Positions 25,761-35,926 are shown, counted from the stretch's first letter. The stretch: DNA of 64,000 nucleotides from Flavobacterium inviolabile (GCF_013389455.1 NZ_CP058278.1:2356001-2420000), one strand, 5' to 3'. Program-made: numbers and translations. Notes: generated by a model from the letters alone, not told the origin.

Positions 25761-26927
25761 TTATTTGGAAAAACCAGAACCTGAAACATTTAATGTTGCA
25801 CCGGTTGTAATTCTTCGGGGTACGTTTAAATAATTTATTTGCGCTCTGTTGCCTCCGTCAGCCGGCCAATAATTGCTCCAGCTGTTCGAACCGCCTCCGT
25901 TTCCGGCATCATTTCTTGTCAAATCCAGATCGGTGTATTCCACTGCCGGAGAACCTGCGTTTACATTGGCACCGCTAACACTTTGATTGTTGGCGTTGAT
26001 GGTAAAATTTCCCGAGGTATTCGATCCCTGATTGGCAACATTATTCAAAACAAAAGAAGTTTGTGACATGTTGTAGAAAGCCGAAACCGTTGCATTGGAG
26101 TTGTAATTGTAGATCAGAAAATCACCTCCAAGCGCCAATACATTATTGTATATCGAAATCGTTCCGGTATTTCCGGTGGTTAGATTGATGGTGATACATT
26201 CGCCATACTGACCGCCGCCATTGGTTCGTGTGTCGGCTACATTATTGGTGATTTCATTTGTACTTCCGTTTTTTACACCCCAAATGCTGATTGAACTTTG
26301 CGGAAGGAAGTTGTTTAATATTTTAAACGTATAGTTTCTTTGATAATTGGTAATACCGTAATTAACACTATTGGCGATGATTTCTACGTCATCTGTAGCT
26401 AAACTGGTATCTTCGGTATGCGTTACAAACAGCGATCCCAAAAAATTACCGGTACATTTTCCATGCGCTATAATCGTTTCACTATCTATAGTACATCCGG
26501 AGAGATTGGCAGTTGCATTTATTTGACCGGCATCAAAAAAGCCTATTAAAGAATTGAAGACGTTTAAAGTGGTTCTGCCACCGGTTGTTGCACCGGAAAT
26601 AGTAACACTGCCTGCATTTGCATTGTGAATGGTAATCACTCTTCCTGCAAGTGGTGTTACGACCACGGTTCCCTGCAATTTGTATTTTTGATAATTAGTT
26701 TCAGAGACAAAAGTCAAAGACTTGTTGATCGTCAGGTTTTCAATATAAGCGGCTCCTGCATTTTTTGGCTTGATAATGATCCGGTCTCCGTTTGTTGCTG
26801 CCGTAATGGCGGCACTCACGGTTGCATAAGCGCCATTGGCTCCATTTTCTCTAACATATAAATCGGCTGCTGAAGCCATTGAAGTAAACAGACCTGCGAT
26901 GGCAATAAAAAGTAGTCTTTTTTTCAT
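25761..26927 (-). CDS. secreted parallel beta-helix-like protein
   Basis: 388 residues with a signal peptide (MKKRLLFIAIAGLFTSMASA). The rest is Asn/Thr/Gly-rich with short hydrophobic strands (VTISGATTGGRTTLNV; EIANSVNYGITNYQRNYTF), as in right-handed beta-helix proteins such as pectate-lyase-like carbohydrate or surface proteins. No T9SS sorting domain is evident at the C terminus (SGSGFSK). It lies 19 bp upstream of the T9SS-sorted gene, so the two form an operon and may work together at the cell surface. Confidence 0.75.
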   Translation of the reverse strand: MKKRLLFIAIAGLFTSMASAADLYVRENGANGAYATVSAAITAATNGDRIIIKPKNAGAAYIENLTINKSLTFVSETNYQKYKLQGTVVVTPLAGRVITIHNANAGSVTISGATTGGRTTLNVFNSLIGFFDAGQINATANLSGCTIDSETIIAHGKCTGNFLGSLFVTHTEDTSLATDDVEIIANSVNYGITNYQRNYTFKILNNFLPQSSISIWGVKNGSTNEITNNVADTRTNGGGQYGECITINLTTGNTGTISIYNNVLALGGDFLIYNYNSNATVSAFYNMSQTSFVLNNVANQGSNTSGNFTINANNQSVSGANVNAGSPAVEYTDLDLTRNDAGNGGGSNSWSNYWPADGGNRAQINYLNVPRRITTGATLNVSGSGFSK

Positions 26928-27050
26928 TGTTTTTTTTTAAATTGATTGAATTCGGATTGAAAGATGATAGGTTTTTTTAAAAAAATTACCATTATCTTTT
27001 TCACAACAAGCATTAAAAAGTGAAAAAAATAATGGTAAAGAATAGCGCTG

Positions 27051-28196
27051 TTATTTCTCCAGTTTCATCCAGAAATAGTCATTCCAGCCTTCTATTAGTC
27101 TTGTCGGATCGGTATTTTTAGTTCTGTCCTGCTCCGGAATCTGTACGATTCTTTTATCTTTTACAGAAAAGCTGTATTTTCTCGGTTTTGCTTCTCCTTC
27201 AATGGTCAGTTCCACTTTGTAAGCTCCGTCCGTAAGGTTGGCAAATTTGAATTCTCCCGGTTTGTCTACTAATTTTAAAGCACATCGGTATTCATTCCAT
27301 TTGGCTTGTTCTACCTGAGCCACATTCGGAGCACCTGTTCCGTATTGTTGTGCAAATGGCTTGTTGTCTTTTAGCACTTTCACGCTCCATTTTACACTTT
27401 TATTGGTTTTTCTGTTATTGGCCGGATTCGGTTGGAATTCTTCATGGTTAAGATAATATCCGAAAACCAGGTTACCGGACTCATCATAATTCATATAAGC
27501 ATAATTATTCCACGGACCGCGTGTTACATACATTTCGTTCATAGCAGCGTAGGCGTCGGTGTTTGTTAGCTTCTGAATTTCGAAATTAAACGAATAGAAC
27601 ATTTTATCCCCCGCGATAAAGTCAAGTCGGTATTCGCCGGTACCCCATTTTTTTACATCAATTTCAGTTCCGCCAACCCATTCGCCATCACGTTTGTATC
27701 GGCTGGTTGGTGTATTGTATTTTATTTTTTTCCCGTCGTCAAATTGTTGGAATCCGTCATATTCGAAGTAAGTGATGTATTGGTCCCCTTTATACACTTT
27801 AATTTTTAGAAATTCGGCCTGGTCATGAACGGTGTTTACGGTAGCACCAGCAGCAGTTTTGTTTGGAACAAAAGTTGCGGTGTAACCTGTAAACTGAGTT
27901 AGTCCACCAGTTCCTATATTAGTCGCATACAATAAGGAATTAAAAGTAACTGCCGGTGTTTGTTTGTACATATTCCAGTCCAGTTTTAAGGAAGATGTTC
28001 CGCTGGAAGCACCACCTTTATTTTTTACCTTTTTGGCAACTTTTTCACCTGTATTAACAACTTCTTCGGCTGTTTTTACGGTTTCAACGGCATTATTAGC
28101 CTGATTTGCAGTTTTTTGAATCTTGTTTAAAAGCTGCGCATTGGAGTTGGTATACGCGCATAACATCAGCCCGATGATTACTAATTTTTGTTTCAT
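27051..28196 (-). CDS. secreted protein of unknown function
   Basis: 381 residues from the ATG at 28196 (MKQKLVIIGLMLCAYTNSNAQ signal peptide); a longer frame to 28250 adds residues with no signal character. After a short A/K-rich helix (about 22-60) the protein is beta-rich, with YITYFEYDGFQQFDDGKK and a repeat-like second half (WSVKVLKDNKPFAQQYG; YKVELTIEGEAKPRKYSF). Family not recognised. Probably periplasmic or surface-exposed. Confidence 0.7.
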   Translation of the reverse strand: MKQKLVIIGLMLCAYTNSNAQLLNKIQKTANQANNAVETVKTAEEVVNTGEKVAKKVKNKGGASSGTSSLKLDWNMYKQTPAVTFNSLLYATNIGTGGLTQFTGYTATFVPNKTAAGATVNTVHDQAEFLKIKVYKGDQYITYFEYDGFQQFDDGKKIKYNTPTSRYKRDGEWVGGTEIDVKKWGTGEYRLDFIAGDKMFYSFNFEIQKLTNTDAYAAMNEMYVTRGPWNNYAYMNYDESGNLVFGYYLNHEEFQPNPANNRKTNKSVKWSVKVLKDNKPFAQQYGTGAPNVAQVEQAKWNEYRCALKLVDKPGEFKFANLTDGAYKVELTIEGEAKPRKYSFSVKDKRIVQIPEQDRTKNTDPTRLIEGWNDYFWMKLEK

Positions 28197-28349
28197 TTTT
28201 TTTCTGTTTATTGGTTGAATGCAAAACCATTTTCCGGAATTACAATGCAATAATAAATCAAAGAAAAATGCGAATTTTTACGAATGTATATCCGTTTGCT
28301 TTGGGAAGATATTCGTTGGAATTGGAGAGATATTCGTTTTTAGTAAAAT

Positions 28350-29105
28350 TTATACATGAAGGTTTTCAAGTAAAACCAGGAACTCTTCTTTTTTTCGCAC
28401 AGAAAGCGGAATGGTCGTTTTGTTTTTCATGACAACCGTATTACCGCCATCCGATTTAATGAAATGGTCGAAATAAGCCATATTGATCAGGTGCGATTGG
28501 TGCGTTCTAAAGAAATTGTGAGGCGCCAGCATCGTTTCATATTCTTTAAGATTGGTGGAAACAATGAGTTTTGGCGCATTTATAAAATTAAAGGTAGTAT
28601 AATTTTTATCGGATTCGCAGTGCACGATATCCTGAATATTGACCGAATAAATTCTATCGGCAGTTTTAAGCACCAGCTTTTGCAAATTTTTTGGCCTTTC
28701 AAGATTGCTAAACAAATTATTGAGCTTCATGTCAAAAATTTCACTGCTTAGCGACACTTCCGCCTTTTTAACGGCTTCTACCAAATCGACCGAATCCAAA
28801 GGTTTCAGCAGGTAATCTATGGCCGAAAAACGAAAAGCCCTGATGGCAAAGTCTTCATAACCCGTAATGAAAATTACTTTAAAATTAATTGGTTGTAGCT
28901 TTTGAAGCAAATCAAAACCGGTTCCGTCGGGCATTTCTACGTCGAGAAAAACAAGATCCGGCGATACCTGCCTGATCAGATTTATTCCGGATGTTACCGA
29001 ATCTGCCTGGCCAATAATGGCAATATTAGGGCAGTTTGATTTTATGGTGGTAATATTCTTCTTTCGGATTGTTTCAATATCGTCAATGACAACAGCTCTT
29101 AACAT
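28350..29105 (-). CDS. LytTR-type response regulator
   Basis: 251 residues. The receiver domain has the acidic pocket VIDDIE and the phospho-acceptor D55 in FLDVEMPDGTG, plus conserved T/K positions (FITGYED; YLLKPLD). The C-terminal LytTR DNA-binding domain spans about 145-245 (VNIQDIVHCESDKNYTTF; FFRTHQSHLINM; LSVRKKEEF). It is 6 bp downstream of the cognate TPR histidine kinase and should be co-transcribed with it. LytTR regulators bind direct repeats upstream of targets; none could be mapped here. Confidence 0.92.
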   Translation of the reverse strand: MLRAVVIDDIETIRKKNITTIKSNCPNIAIIGQADSVTSGINLIRQVSPDLVFLDVEMPDGTGFDLLQKLQPINFKVIFITGYEDFAIRAFRFSAIDYLLKPLDSVDLVEAVKKAEVSLSSEIFDMKLNNLFSNLERPKNLQKLVLKTADRIYSVNIQDIVHCESDKNYTTFNFINAPKLIVSTNLKEYETMLAPHNFFRTHQSHLINMAYFDHFIKSDGGNTVVMKNKTTIPLSVRKKEEFLVLLENLHV

Positions 29106-29111
29106 AGGTAA

Positions 29112-31259
29112 TTAATTTTCGTAAATGTAAGGGATTTCAAAAATAACTTTGGCTCCGACAATATTGGTATGCTGATCCAGGATATTATCGGTTTGTACCA
29201 GGAAATCCTGGTTTTTGGTATAGCTGATCAGGCGTTCTTTGGTAATTGTCATTGCCAGTGATTTGTGGTTGGTTAATTTTTTGTCGGTTTCAAATCCTTT
29301 TCCGTTATCAGTGACTTCAAAGAATAATTTAGCTTCCTTAAGATAAAAATGAATGGCAATCATACCATTTTCGGACTTGTTGCTTAAACCGTGCTTGATG
29401 GCATTTTCGATGAAAGGCTGCGTTAGCATTGGCGGTAAAAAGATGGTTTCGGCATCAATAGCATCTTCGATAGAAATGGAAAAACTGAATTTATTGTTGT
29501 ATAAAAGTTGCTGGATCGCTAAATAATTCTGAGTCATTTCAACTTCTTCCGACAGCGAAATATAATTTTCGTTGGAGTTTTCAAGAATCTGGCGCGTCAG
29601 TTTTGAAAATTTACTCAGGTAATCTACCGCTTCCTTGTCTTGTTTATCCTGGATCAATCCCTGAATGTTATCGATAGAGTTAAAAATAAAATGCGGATTC
29701 ATCTGTGTAACCAACAGTTTCTGTTTGATCTGGTCTTTTTCGAGCAGCGTAATTGCTTGTTTTTGTTTGGTATTTCGGTAATAAAAATAGCCGCCCAAGA
29801 GAAACAATAAAAGTACTCCCGAAAGTCCGATAAGCCAGTTGTTTTTAACTGCCGTTTTCTTTTCGCCCTCTAATTTGATTGCCGCTACTTTTTTGCCCTG
29901 AATTAATTTTTGGTTGAGCGCTTTTTTCTCAAAATTATATTGGAGCTGTTGTTGCGCCAATTTATTCCGGGATGTTTCCAGCGCCGATTTCTTTTCATTT
30001 TCCAGCTTGATGGCTGATAATTTATTTTGCTGTTCTAATTTAACTTCCGTCAATTTCTTTTGCTGCATTATTTTTTGCTGCAGTTCTTTTCTCTCGAAAT
30101 CATATTTGAGCTGTTGTTGCGCCAGCTGGTTTTTTGAAGCTTCAACATTGCTCGAATCTTTTATAATGACCGAAGCTTCGTGCATTTTAAGGGCTTTGTC
30201 ATATTGTCCGCTTTCTTTGTAGATTTTATACAATAAGCTGCTCATGCCCGTTCTGGAGTTCAGATTTTTTAACTTTACTGCTAAGGCATAACACAATTCG
30301 CCATATTCTGCCGCTTTTTCATAATTTTTTGATTTGTAATAGATTCGGGCAGCATTGCCATATACGCCCTGTCTGGAAACGTCATCTTTACACAAAGCCA
30401 GTGCTTTCTCCAGAAAAGTTTGTGATTCTGCACTATTTCCCAAATCATTACTGGAACTGGCCAGCTGTACCAGCACTAAGGATTCTCCCTGCGGATCTTT
30501 GTTAGGCTTTATAGCGTCATAAGCTTTGAGGTAGCTTTTATGTGCTTCAGGAAACCTTTTAAGCCGTGTGTAGGCAACTCCTAAATTATTATTGGTGACA
30601 GCAATTTCATGCCGGTCGCCTATACTCAATTTTGAGGCAGGGACCTCATAATAAATCAGGGATTTTTTTAAGTAAACAATTGCTTTTTCCCAATCGTGTT
30701 GCGCTAAGCAGGTTGTTCCGATCTCCATGTTCACATATGATATACCCATTTCGCTTTTGATGCTTTCATAATATTTAAGCGCTTCAAAAAAGTTTTCAAA
30801 TGTTTTGGGCCAATCGGCCATCTTTCGATAGTAGGTACCTTTGCCAGTCATGGCCATGGCCATTTCTTTATGATTTTTGGATTCTTTCCAGTATTTTATG
30901 GCCTGATCAAAATGTTCCGGTGCTTTATCATTGCCGTCAATGATTTCTTTTTTGGCGGTATTGTAGTAATAAACTCCGGCAGCATTCAAATATTGTTGCT
31001 TTACCTTCTTATTAAGATTGCTTGATTTAAGTCCTTTCGAAAAAACAGGAAGCAATTGGTTGTAAAAAGCAATGTGCTGTTTGCTCCAGCCAACAGAATT
31101 ATCCATTGCCGTAAGAATAGTGTTTATTCGTACCGTATCGCTGATTTTAGGATTGGCGAGAATGGTTTTTAAGGAATCAATAGTCTTATCCTGAGAATAA
31201 CAAGCTGAAGAAATAAATAAAAATACAATTACGGTGGCCAGCCAAGTAGTTTTAAACAT
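29112..31259 (-). CDS. LytS-like histidine kinase with TPR sensor
   Basis: 715 residues. A signal peptide (ending CYSQ), then TPR repeats (about 40-380) and a long coiled coil (about 385-470) with an internally duplicated block (NQLAQQQLKYDF / NKLAQQQLQYNF). A single transmembrane helix follows (about 475-498). The kinase domain has QMNPHFIFNSIDNIQGL (H-box), FIENAIKHG (N-box) and VTDNGKGF (G-box), all intact. It autophosphorylates and passes phosphate to the LytTR regulator encoded next. The periplasmic TPR domain probably senses a partner protein or envelope state. Confidence 0.9.
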   Translation of the reverse strand: MFKTTWLATVIVFLFISSACYSQDKTIDSLKTILANPKISDTVRINTILTAMDNSVGWSKQHIAFYNQLLPVFSKGLKSSNLNKKVKQQYLNAAGVYYYNTAKKEIIDGNDKAPEHFDQAIKYWKESKNHKEMAMAMTGKGTYYRKMADWPKTFENFFEALKYYESIKSEMGISYVNMEIGTTCLAQHDWEKAIVYLKKSLIYYEVPASKLSIGDRHEIAVTNNNLGVAYTRLKRFPEAHKSYLKAYDAIKPNKDPQGESLVLVQLASSSNDLGNSAESQTFLEKALALCKDDVSRQGVYGNAARIYYKSKNYEKAAEYGELCYALAVKLKNLNSRTGMSSLLYKIYKESGQYDKALKMHEASVIIKDSSNVEASKNQLAQQQLKYDFERKELQQKIMQQKKLTEVKLEQQNKLSAIKLENEKKSALETSRNKLAQQQLQYNFEKKALNQKLIQGKKVAAIKLEGEKKTAVKNNWLIGLSGVLLLFLLGGYFYYRNTKQKQAITLLEKDQIKQKLLVTQMNPHFIFNSIDNIQGLIQDKQDKEAVDYLSKFSKLTRQILENSNENYISLSEEVEMTQNYLAIQQLLYNNKFSFSISIEDAIDAETIFLPPMLTQPFIENAIKHGLSNKSENGMIAIHFYLKEAKLFFEVTDNGKGFETDKKLTNHKSLAMTITKERLISYTKNQDFLVQTDNILDQHTNIVGAKVIFEIPYIYEN

Positions 31260-31738
31260 AACAGAATTTTGGAGGTTATAAATTCGAGGCTAAATGTAAG
31301 TAATAAAAAAATAACTTTTTTAGAAATATACTGACAAATTCAATGTTTTAAAGTTAAGTTTTTTGGTATAAAATTTAAAGTAATACCGTTTCTTCCACTG
31401 TATAAATTCAATGGAGGTAAAAAATAAAATTACTGTTTGTGTGAAGTTTTGGAAAAGAGGAGTGAGGATATCCATTTAGCACATTATGTGCAGTATGAGG
31501 CAATGATAATGGCTAATATGGGTGTGCTCATGTCATGTAATTATTTAACGGCAGTTATTCCGGTTTTTTATTGTTTGCTACTGTAAAAATATTTTTGGCG
31601 CTACGAACTTTCATTATGATGTTACTAAATTGTTTCAAACAGCTACAAATATTCATTTATCCTTAGAATTGTGGGATTAAATTTTATCTTTAGCTCAAAT
31701 AATAATAAAAATCTTATCTATTTAACATATCTACTGTA
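31260..31738. other. intergenic region, no supported gene
   Basis: 479 bp between the divergent kinase gene and the frameshifted gene at 31739. AT-rich with no long conserved frame. TAAATGTA at 31291-31298 (TACATTTA on the minus strand) may be a weak -7 element for the kinase operon. No hairpin of note. The right part is the presumed promoter region of the accessory island. Confidence 0.4.
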
Positions 31739-33168
31739 ATGGACGCTAAAAAACAGGAACTAAAGAATACCATAGGCGAAGCCTATAGTCCCTACCTTGA
31801 AACCGGTAAAATTTATCATAAAGATGTGATCAAGAGTACTTATGGTTCTCAAAGTAGCGGCATATTTTATACAAAAAATGGTATAAAATATAATCATAAC
31901 ACAAATCTCCCTGCAAAAGAAAGGAACTAAATAAAGAGCTACGCGAATTAAGCAATAATATAAATGAGCTGCGCGGCATTGCCGACCTTGGAGAGCTTTA
32001 TAACGACCTGCCTGGAAATACACAGGTACGGTTTACTTTTATTAAAGATGAGCCTGTAGCCATGCAGGTGTATGGCGTGCCTGAGCTTATTTCGGGGCTA
32101 AAGGAAGAACTCCTTGAAAATTGCATACAGGTTACGGATCAGGGCGCTTTTAAGAAAGCTGTGGGCATGGGTGCTTTTGTAAAGCAGGCAAACAAGATCA
32201 ATATAGCGGGCGATTACAGTCTTGAATTTGAAAACAAAACGTTTTCGCTTAATTCTTTTTACGGGTTAGGAATGGACCTGCTGAACACCGCGTTAGACGA
32301 GCAGCTGCAACGCATCTGGTTCCGCCTGGAGCAAGATAAGCTTACCGTACAAACCGAACCGGCATTTCCCGAGCATGGGCTGCACCCTATTGAGGATGCC
32401 TCAGTAAACCTTGATCCGGCTTATGCCAAAAGGAAAGAAGCGATTACCGAAGCCATACGCCTGCGTCATGAGTTTTTCAGGTCGGTGGGTACATTGCATG
32501 ACGAAATACTGTACCTGAACATTGGTGGTTTCCGTGACCACAACTGGCCGGGATATACTTCGGGAACAATTGCGGCAAAATTCCGTGTCATTTATACCGA
32601 AAATACAACCATTGTAATCACCGACGGTCTTTCGGATATTTATGCCAAAGAGCAACAGGATAAGGAATTGGTTTACAATGGAACAGGGGCGGAATACTAT
32701 ATTGAATTTGACAGCATAGTGCCATTCCGTAAAGTAAAAGACCATTACATGCTGGCTTTGCTGAACAGTGTAACACAGGTGGCTTTGGGGCACGGTGAAT
32801 TTAAAGGGCTGATAGAAAAATTTGAGTCGCTCACACTGCAGTTCAACAGCGACAATGTGGAGACGTGGGTGATAAAGGATAATGATTCGAATGATGAGGC
32901 GTCTACATTTTTTAACAGCTCGCAGTATGATGCCAATGAGCCATTTGGGACGTTGTTAACAATGGGGTCGAAAAACCTGCCTAAAAGCATTGGACTGAAC
33001 ATTGAAAATATAGTACTGGTAAGCGTGAAGCCATTCGGGAAAGAGTGGTTTAGCAGCGATAAGCTTTCCCATCCTGATGAAGCTGTAAAAACAGCTGCCC
33101 GTATGGCTATGATAAAAGGCTTTGAGGAGGACGGGTCGTTTAATACCATACCGGTTTCCTACCGATAA
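31739..33168 (+). pseudogene. frameshifted gene with SUFU-like C-terminal domain
   Basis: Frame from the ATG at 31739 gives 63 residues to a TAA at 31928-31930. A second frame is open from about 31900 to 33168 but has no good start until an internal ATG at 32062. Switching by -1 near 31913-31927 joins the two: NLPAKER runs into KELNKELRELSNNINEL, a continuous coiled coil, for about 476 residues total. The C-terminal part (VIYTENTTIVITDGLSDIY; HYMLALLNSVTQVALG) resembles suppressor-of-fused (SUFU) domains, a fold used by some immunity proteins. If not frameshifted, the product from 32062 is a 368-residue N-terminally truncated protein. Confidence 0.6.
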
Positions 33169-33206
33169 CAATCTTAAGTATTTAAAACTATAAAAAATAA
33201 CCAAAC

Positions 33207-33614
33207 ATGAAAAAATTAGTAGTACTTCTTGCCGTACTTGGCGGCACAGCATTTTTACAGGCACAAACCATAGAATCCGGCAGCCGCAGCACGGCAGGTT
33301 ATATTAAAAGTGATGGGACAATAGAGAACAGCAGCCATTCAACGGTGGGTTATATCAAGAGCAGCGGTACCATTGAAGACAAGAGCCACAACACGATAGG
33401 CTACATCAAAAGTGATGGCACCATTGAAAATAAAAGCCACTCTACCGTGGGCTATGTAAAAAAAGACGGTACAGTAGAGAACAGCAGCCATGGCACTATA
33501 GGCTATGTGAAGGACGACGGTACCGTGGAGAACTCCAGCCATGGCACTATTGGTCGTGCAAGCGGCGTAAAAAAAGAATGGGCAGCCGTAGCATTCTTCT
33601 TTTTTAAACTTTAG
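33207..33614 (+). CDS. secreted 17-residue-repeat (beta-flower-like) protein
   Basis: 135 residues: a signal peptide (MKKLVVLLAVLGGTAFLQAQ), then five near-identical 17-residue repeats of the form GYIKSDGTIENKSHSTV (about 32-116), preceded by a partial copy, and a hydrophobic basic tail. The 51-bp DNA repeats span roughly 33298-33552. The spacing fits small five-bladed 'beta-flower' proteins reported in Bacteroidota. Function unknown. The copies differ mostly at synonymous or conservative sites, so selection maintains the repeat. Confidence 0.8.
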   Translation: MKKLVVLLAVLGGTAFLQAQTIESGSRSTAGYIKSDGTIENSSHSTVGYIKSSGTIEDKSHNTIGYIKSDGTIENKSHSTVGYVKKDGTVENSSHGTIGYVKDDGTVENSSHGTIGRASGVKKEWAAVAFFFFKL

Positions 33615-33627
33615 TTATCGGTAAAAC

Positions 33628-34539
33628 ATGAGTAAAGCAAAAATATGGGCTGAATCGTATTTTCAGCGTCTGGATAGTATAATTGAGGAACTAAAAAAAC
33701 ACCCTTTAATTGACCATCTAAGTTATATCCGTTTCAAAGGGATTTCGGATGAGGAGATAACAGCTATTGAGGCCGGACTTTCGGAGGAGGTGTATTCCAA
33801 TATGGATCAGGGTAGTGAAGTACCGTCATTTAAGTTCGATGCTTATATGAAGGCTTTTTATAACATCAGTAACGGACTGAACATTGCATGGGATTCGCAC
33901 ATCGTGCAGTCGTCCCTGGATGATAGCAGGGTAATTACCGACGCAGATCAGGATGATTTTGCAGTGGCTAATAATGACCTGTTGCAGGCGGAAGGATTCC
34001 TGTCATTGCTGCCCCTGAAAAACCTCATATCTTATGCTGATCTGGACATCTACGGAGACCCGCGGGAAACGAGACTTGGAAGAGAAATGAGCAACAGCGG
34101 CAGGCACTTTACCTATCTTGACTTTTATAATTTCTATTACGATACCTGTATCGCTCTTGATCCTAAGGGGAATACGCAAAACAATTTTCTTTATTCGGGT
34201 GAAGACCATAGCGCCTGTTACAACGACTATAAGGTTTCTGACTTTGTAATTTATATGGAAAACCTGCTGGCCAACTATTTTTCTGTGTTTTTGCGAAGCA
34301 ATGCTTTCTACGATACAGATGCTGTTGCGGCCTTCCGGGATAATGATTATGAAGATATCGCGAAAAAAATAGCTTCGGAAAACCAATATGCATCCATTGA
34401 CGATGTACTAAAATATCATGTACAGGACGAGGAACTTCTTGAAAAATTTGGTGACCTTGACTTCCTGCAGGAAAAATCGGAAGCTATTTATGAAAAGATA
34501 AAAGAACTGCTGGATGTAACGCTGGAAGACGAATTATAG
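33628..34539 (+). CDS. SMI1/KNR4 (SUKH)-like protein
   Basis: 303 residues, 13 bp after the previous gene. The N-terminal part carries ISDEEITAIEAGL and FDAYMKAFYNISNGLNIAWD, matching the SUKH fold's opening helix and the following FYxxSNG strand. SUKH proteins are widespread immunity proteins of polymorphic-toxin systems and also act as binding domains in eukaryotes. The C-terminal about 110 residues are acidic and helical. Cytosolic. No toxin gene is adjacent. Confidence 0.65.
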   Translation: MSKAKIWAESYFQRLDSIIEELKKHPLIDHLSYIRFKGISDEEITAIEAGLSEEVYSNMDQGSEVPSFKFDAYMKAFYNISNGLNIAWDSHIVQSSLDDSRVITDADQDDFAVANNDLLQAEGFLSLLPLKNLISYADLDIYGDPRETRLGREMSNSGRHFTYLDFYNFYYDTCIALDPKGNTQNNFLYSGEDHSACYNDYKVSDFVIYMENLLANYFSVFLRSNAFYDTDAVAAFRDNDYEDIAKKIASENQYASIDDVLKYHVQDEELLEKFGDLDFLQEKSEAIYEKIKELLDVTLEDEL

Positions 34540-34615
34540 CAACAGTACCTGATTTTGAATTTAACGGAAGGTATTCAAAGTAACCGTTCCCTTAAGAAAT
34601 GCAATCAGATAATTG

Positions 34616-34644
34616 AAGGCCCGGATCTATATGTTCCGGGCCTT
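34616..34644 (+). terminator. hairpin between SUKH-like gene and next gene
   Basis: 10-bp perfect stem 34616-34625 (AAGGCCCGGA) with 34635-34644 (TCCGGGCCTT), 9-nt loop. It lacks a long T tract, so it may be a weak terminator or an mRNA-processing/stability element inside the operon. Confidence 0.55.
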
Positions 34645-34675
34645 AAAATTGTCACAATGATAAAAAAGATACCCA

Positions 34676-35899
34676 ATGGAAACTACAGAAAAACCCTTTG
34701 AAATACGTTTTTATAAAGAGGCATTGTTCGACGAGGAACAGCTATTCATGGAAGTAAGCGCAGGCTGTTTGGGTGATGAGGTGAGTTGCCACGTTACACT
34801 GGATAACTATCCTGCCGAACAAACCGATAAGACCTCTGGAACGCCTTCCCTTAGCTGGGACATTCCCATAGGTTCTTCATTTTATGAAGTGATGAAAGAG
34901 GCTTTAACCGGATCTCCCGGCGAAGAACAGGAGTATTTAAAGTTTCACCTCACTATTCAATTCAGGACAGCCGGTACCCCGAAAAGAATGTTGGAGGAAA
35001 AGCATACTGTCTGTATCAAAAACCCGCTGTCAGGAGTAAAAAGAGAAGCATGGCCGGAGTGGAATGAACCGCAGTTTGACCTGCCTGAAATGCTGGATAA
35101 AGTGCCGCAACAGGATGATTTCGTTATCAGCGTTTCCCCGCAATATACCGGGGGCGATAGTTGGGATTTCCTTGATGGTACGGGACATTTTGTAATAATG
35201 ATCCTGACCGGCATAGCACTTAAAAAGTGTGACGTCACCGCGCAATTGATGCAGGAATGGCAAAAAGAAAAATTGACGGTAGCAGTAAACCCCATGGACA
35301 AAGCCCATGAGATTACGGTAAACCTTTCTGCCAATCTACTCGACCAGGTAAAGGATCTGGGTACCTTCAGCCATGGCGAAAACGAAAAATTTGATTACTT
35401 CTTTGAACTGGAAATAACCGACGCAGCGGATAAAAAACACAGGCGAAAGGTATCGGTACAATTGCCAAACCCGTATTATGAAGGGATACAATCCGAAAAA
35501 CAGATTGCACGCGAAGCACTGGCTGAGGTATTTCAAAGAAAATACGGTGAAGACATTGCCGAGCTGAAAATAGAAGGGCAGTCGGGCTGGTGGGCCTGGA
35601 GGAAAGACGATGCACGCTTTCAATATGGCTGGAAAGATGAGGTCATTGTATTGTACCGCTACTTTGGAGCCGTAGATTATGATGCTGACGAGGATAAGGT
35701 ATGGGAAGCGATGTGCGAACTTACGGAATTTGCCGATGGTGCCGGGGATTTTGTGTATGTAGACAATTACTTCGTACTAAAATATGAATTCAGCCCCGAG
35801 TGGATGGACGCGGACGACCTTGAAAAGAAGCTTGACGAGTTTGAGGAATTCGCCGGTTCGGAAGAGCTAACGAAGTTTCTCGCTGCGTATGCGGAATAA
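34676..35899 (+). CDS. unrecognised acidic protein
   Basis: 407 residues, cytosolic. The N-terminal two-thirds appear beta-rich with repeated strands (FEIRFYKEALFDEEQLF; EYLKFHLTIQF; FDYFFELEITDAADKKHR). The C-terminal about 130 residues are alpha/beta (REALAEVFQRKYGEDIAELKIE; VDYDADEDKVWEAM). No catalytic motif. It lies between the SUKH-like and the small acidic gene on the same strand. Confidence 0.7.
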   Translation: METTEKPFEIRFYKEALFDEEQLFMEVSAGCLGDEVSCHVTLDNYPAEQTDKTSGTPSLSWDIPIGSSFYEVMKEALTGSPGEEQEYLKFHLTIQFRTAGTPKRMLEEKHTVCIKNPLSGVKREAWPEWNEPQFDLPEMLDKVPQQDDFVISVSPQYTGGDSWDFLDGTGHFVIMILTGIALKKCDVTAQLMQEWQKEKLTVAVNPMDKAHEITVNLSANLLDQVKDLGTFSHGENEKFDYFFELEITDAADKKHRRKVSVQLPNPYYEGIQSEKQIAREALAEVFQRKYGEDIAELKIEGQSGWWAWRKDDARFQYGWKDEVIVLYRYFGAVDYDADEDKVWEAMCELTEFADGAGDFVYVDNYFVLKYEFSPEWMDADDLEKKLDEFEEFAGSEELTKFLAAYAE

Positions 35900-35926
35900 C
35901 GTTAAATTATATTGCAAACAGAGATT

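Noticed and set aside
33298..33552. CRISPR array
   Set aside because: The 51-bp repeats are in frame and encode a 17-residue protein repeat after a signal peptide; there are no spacers.
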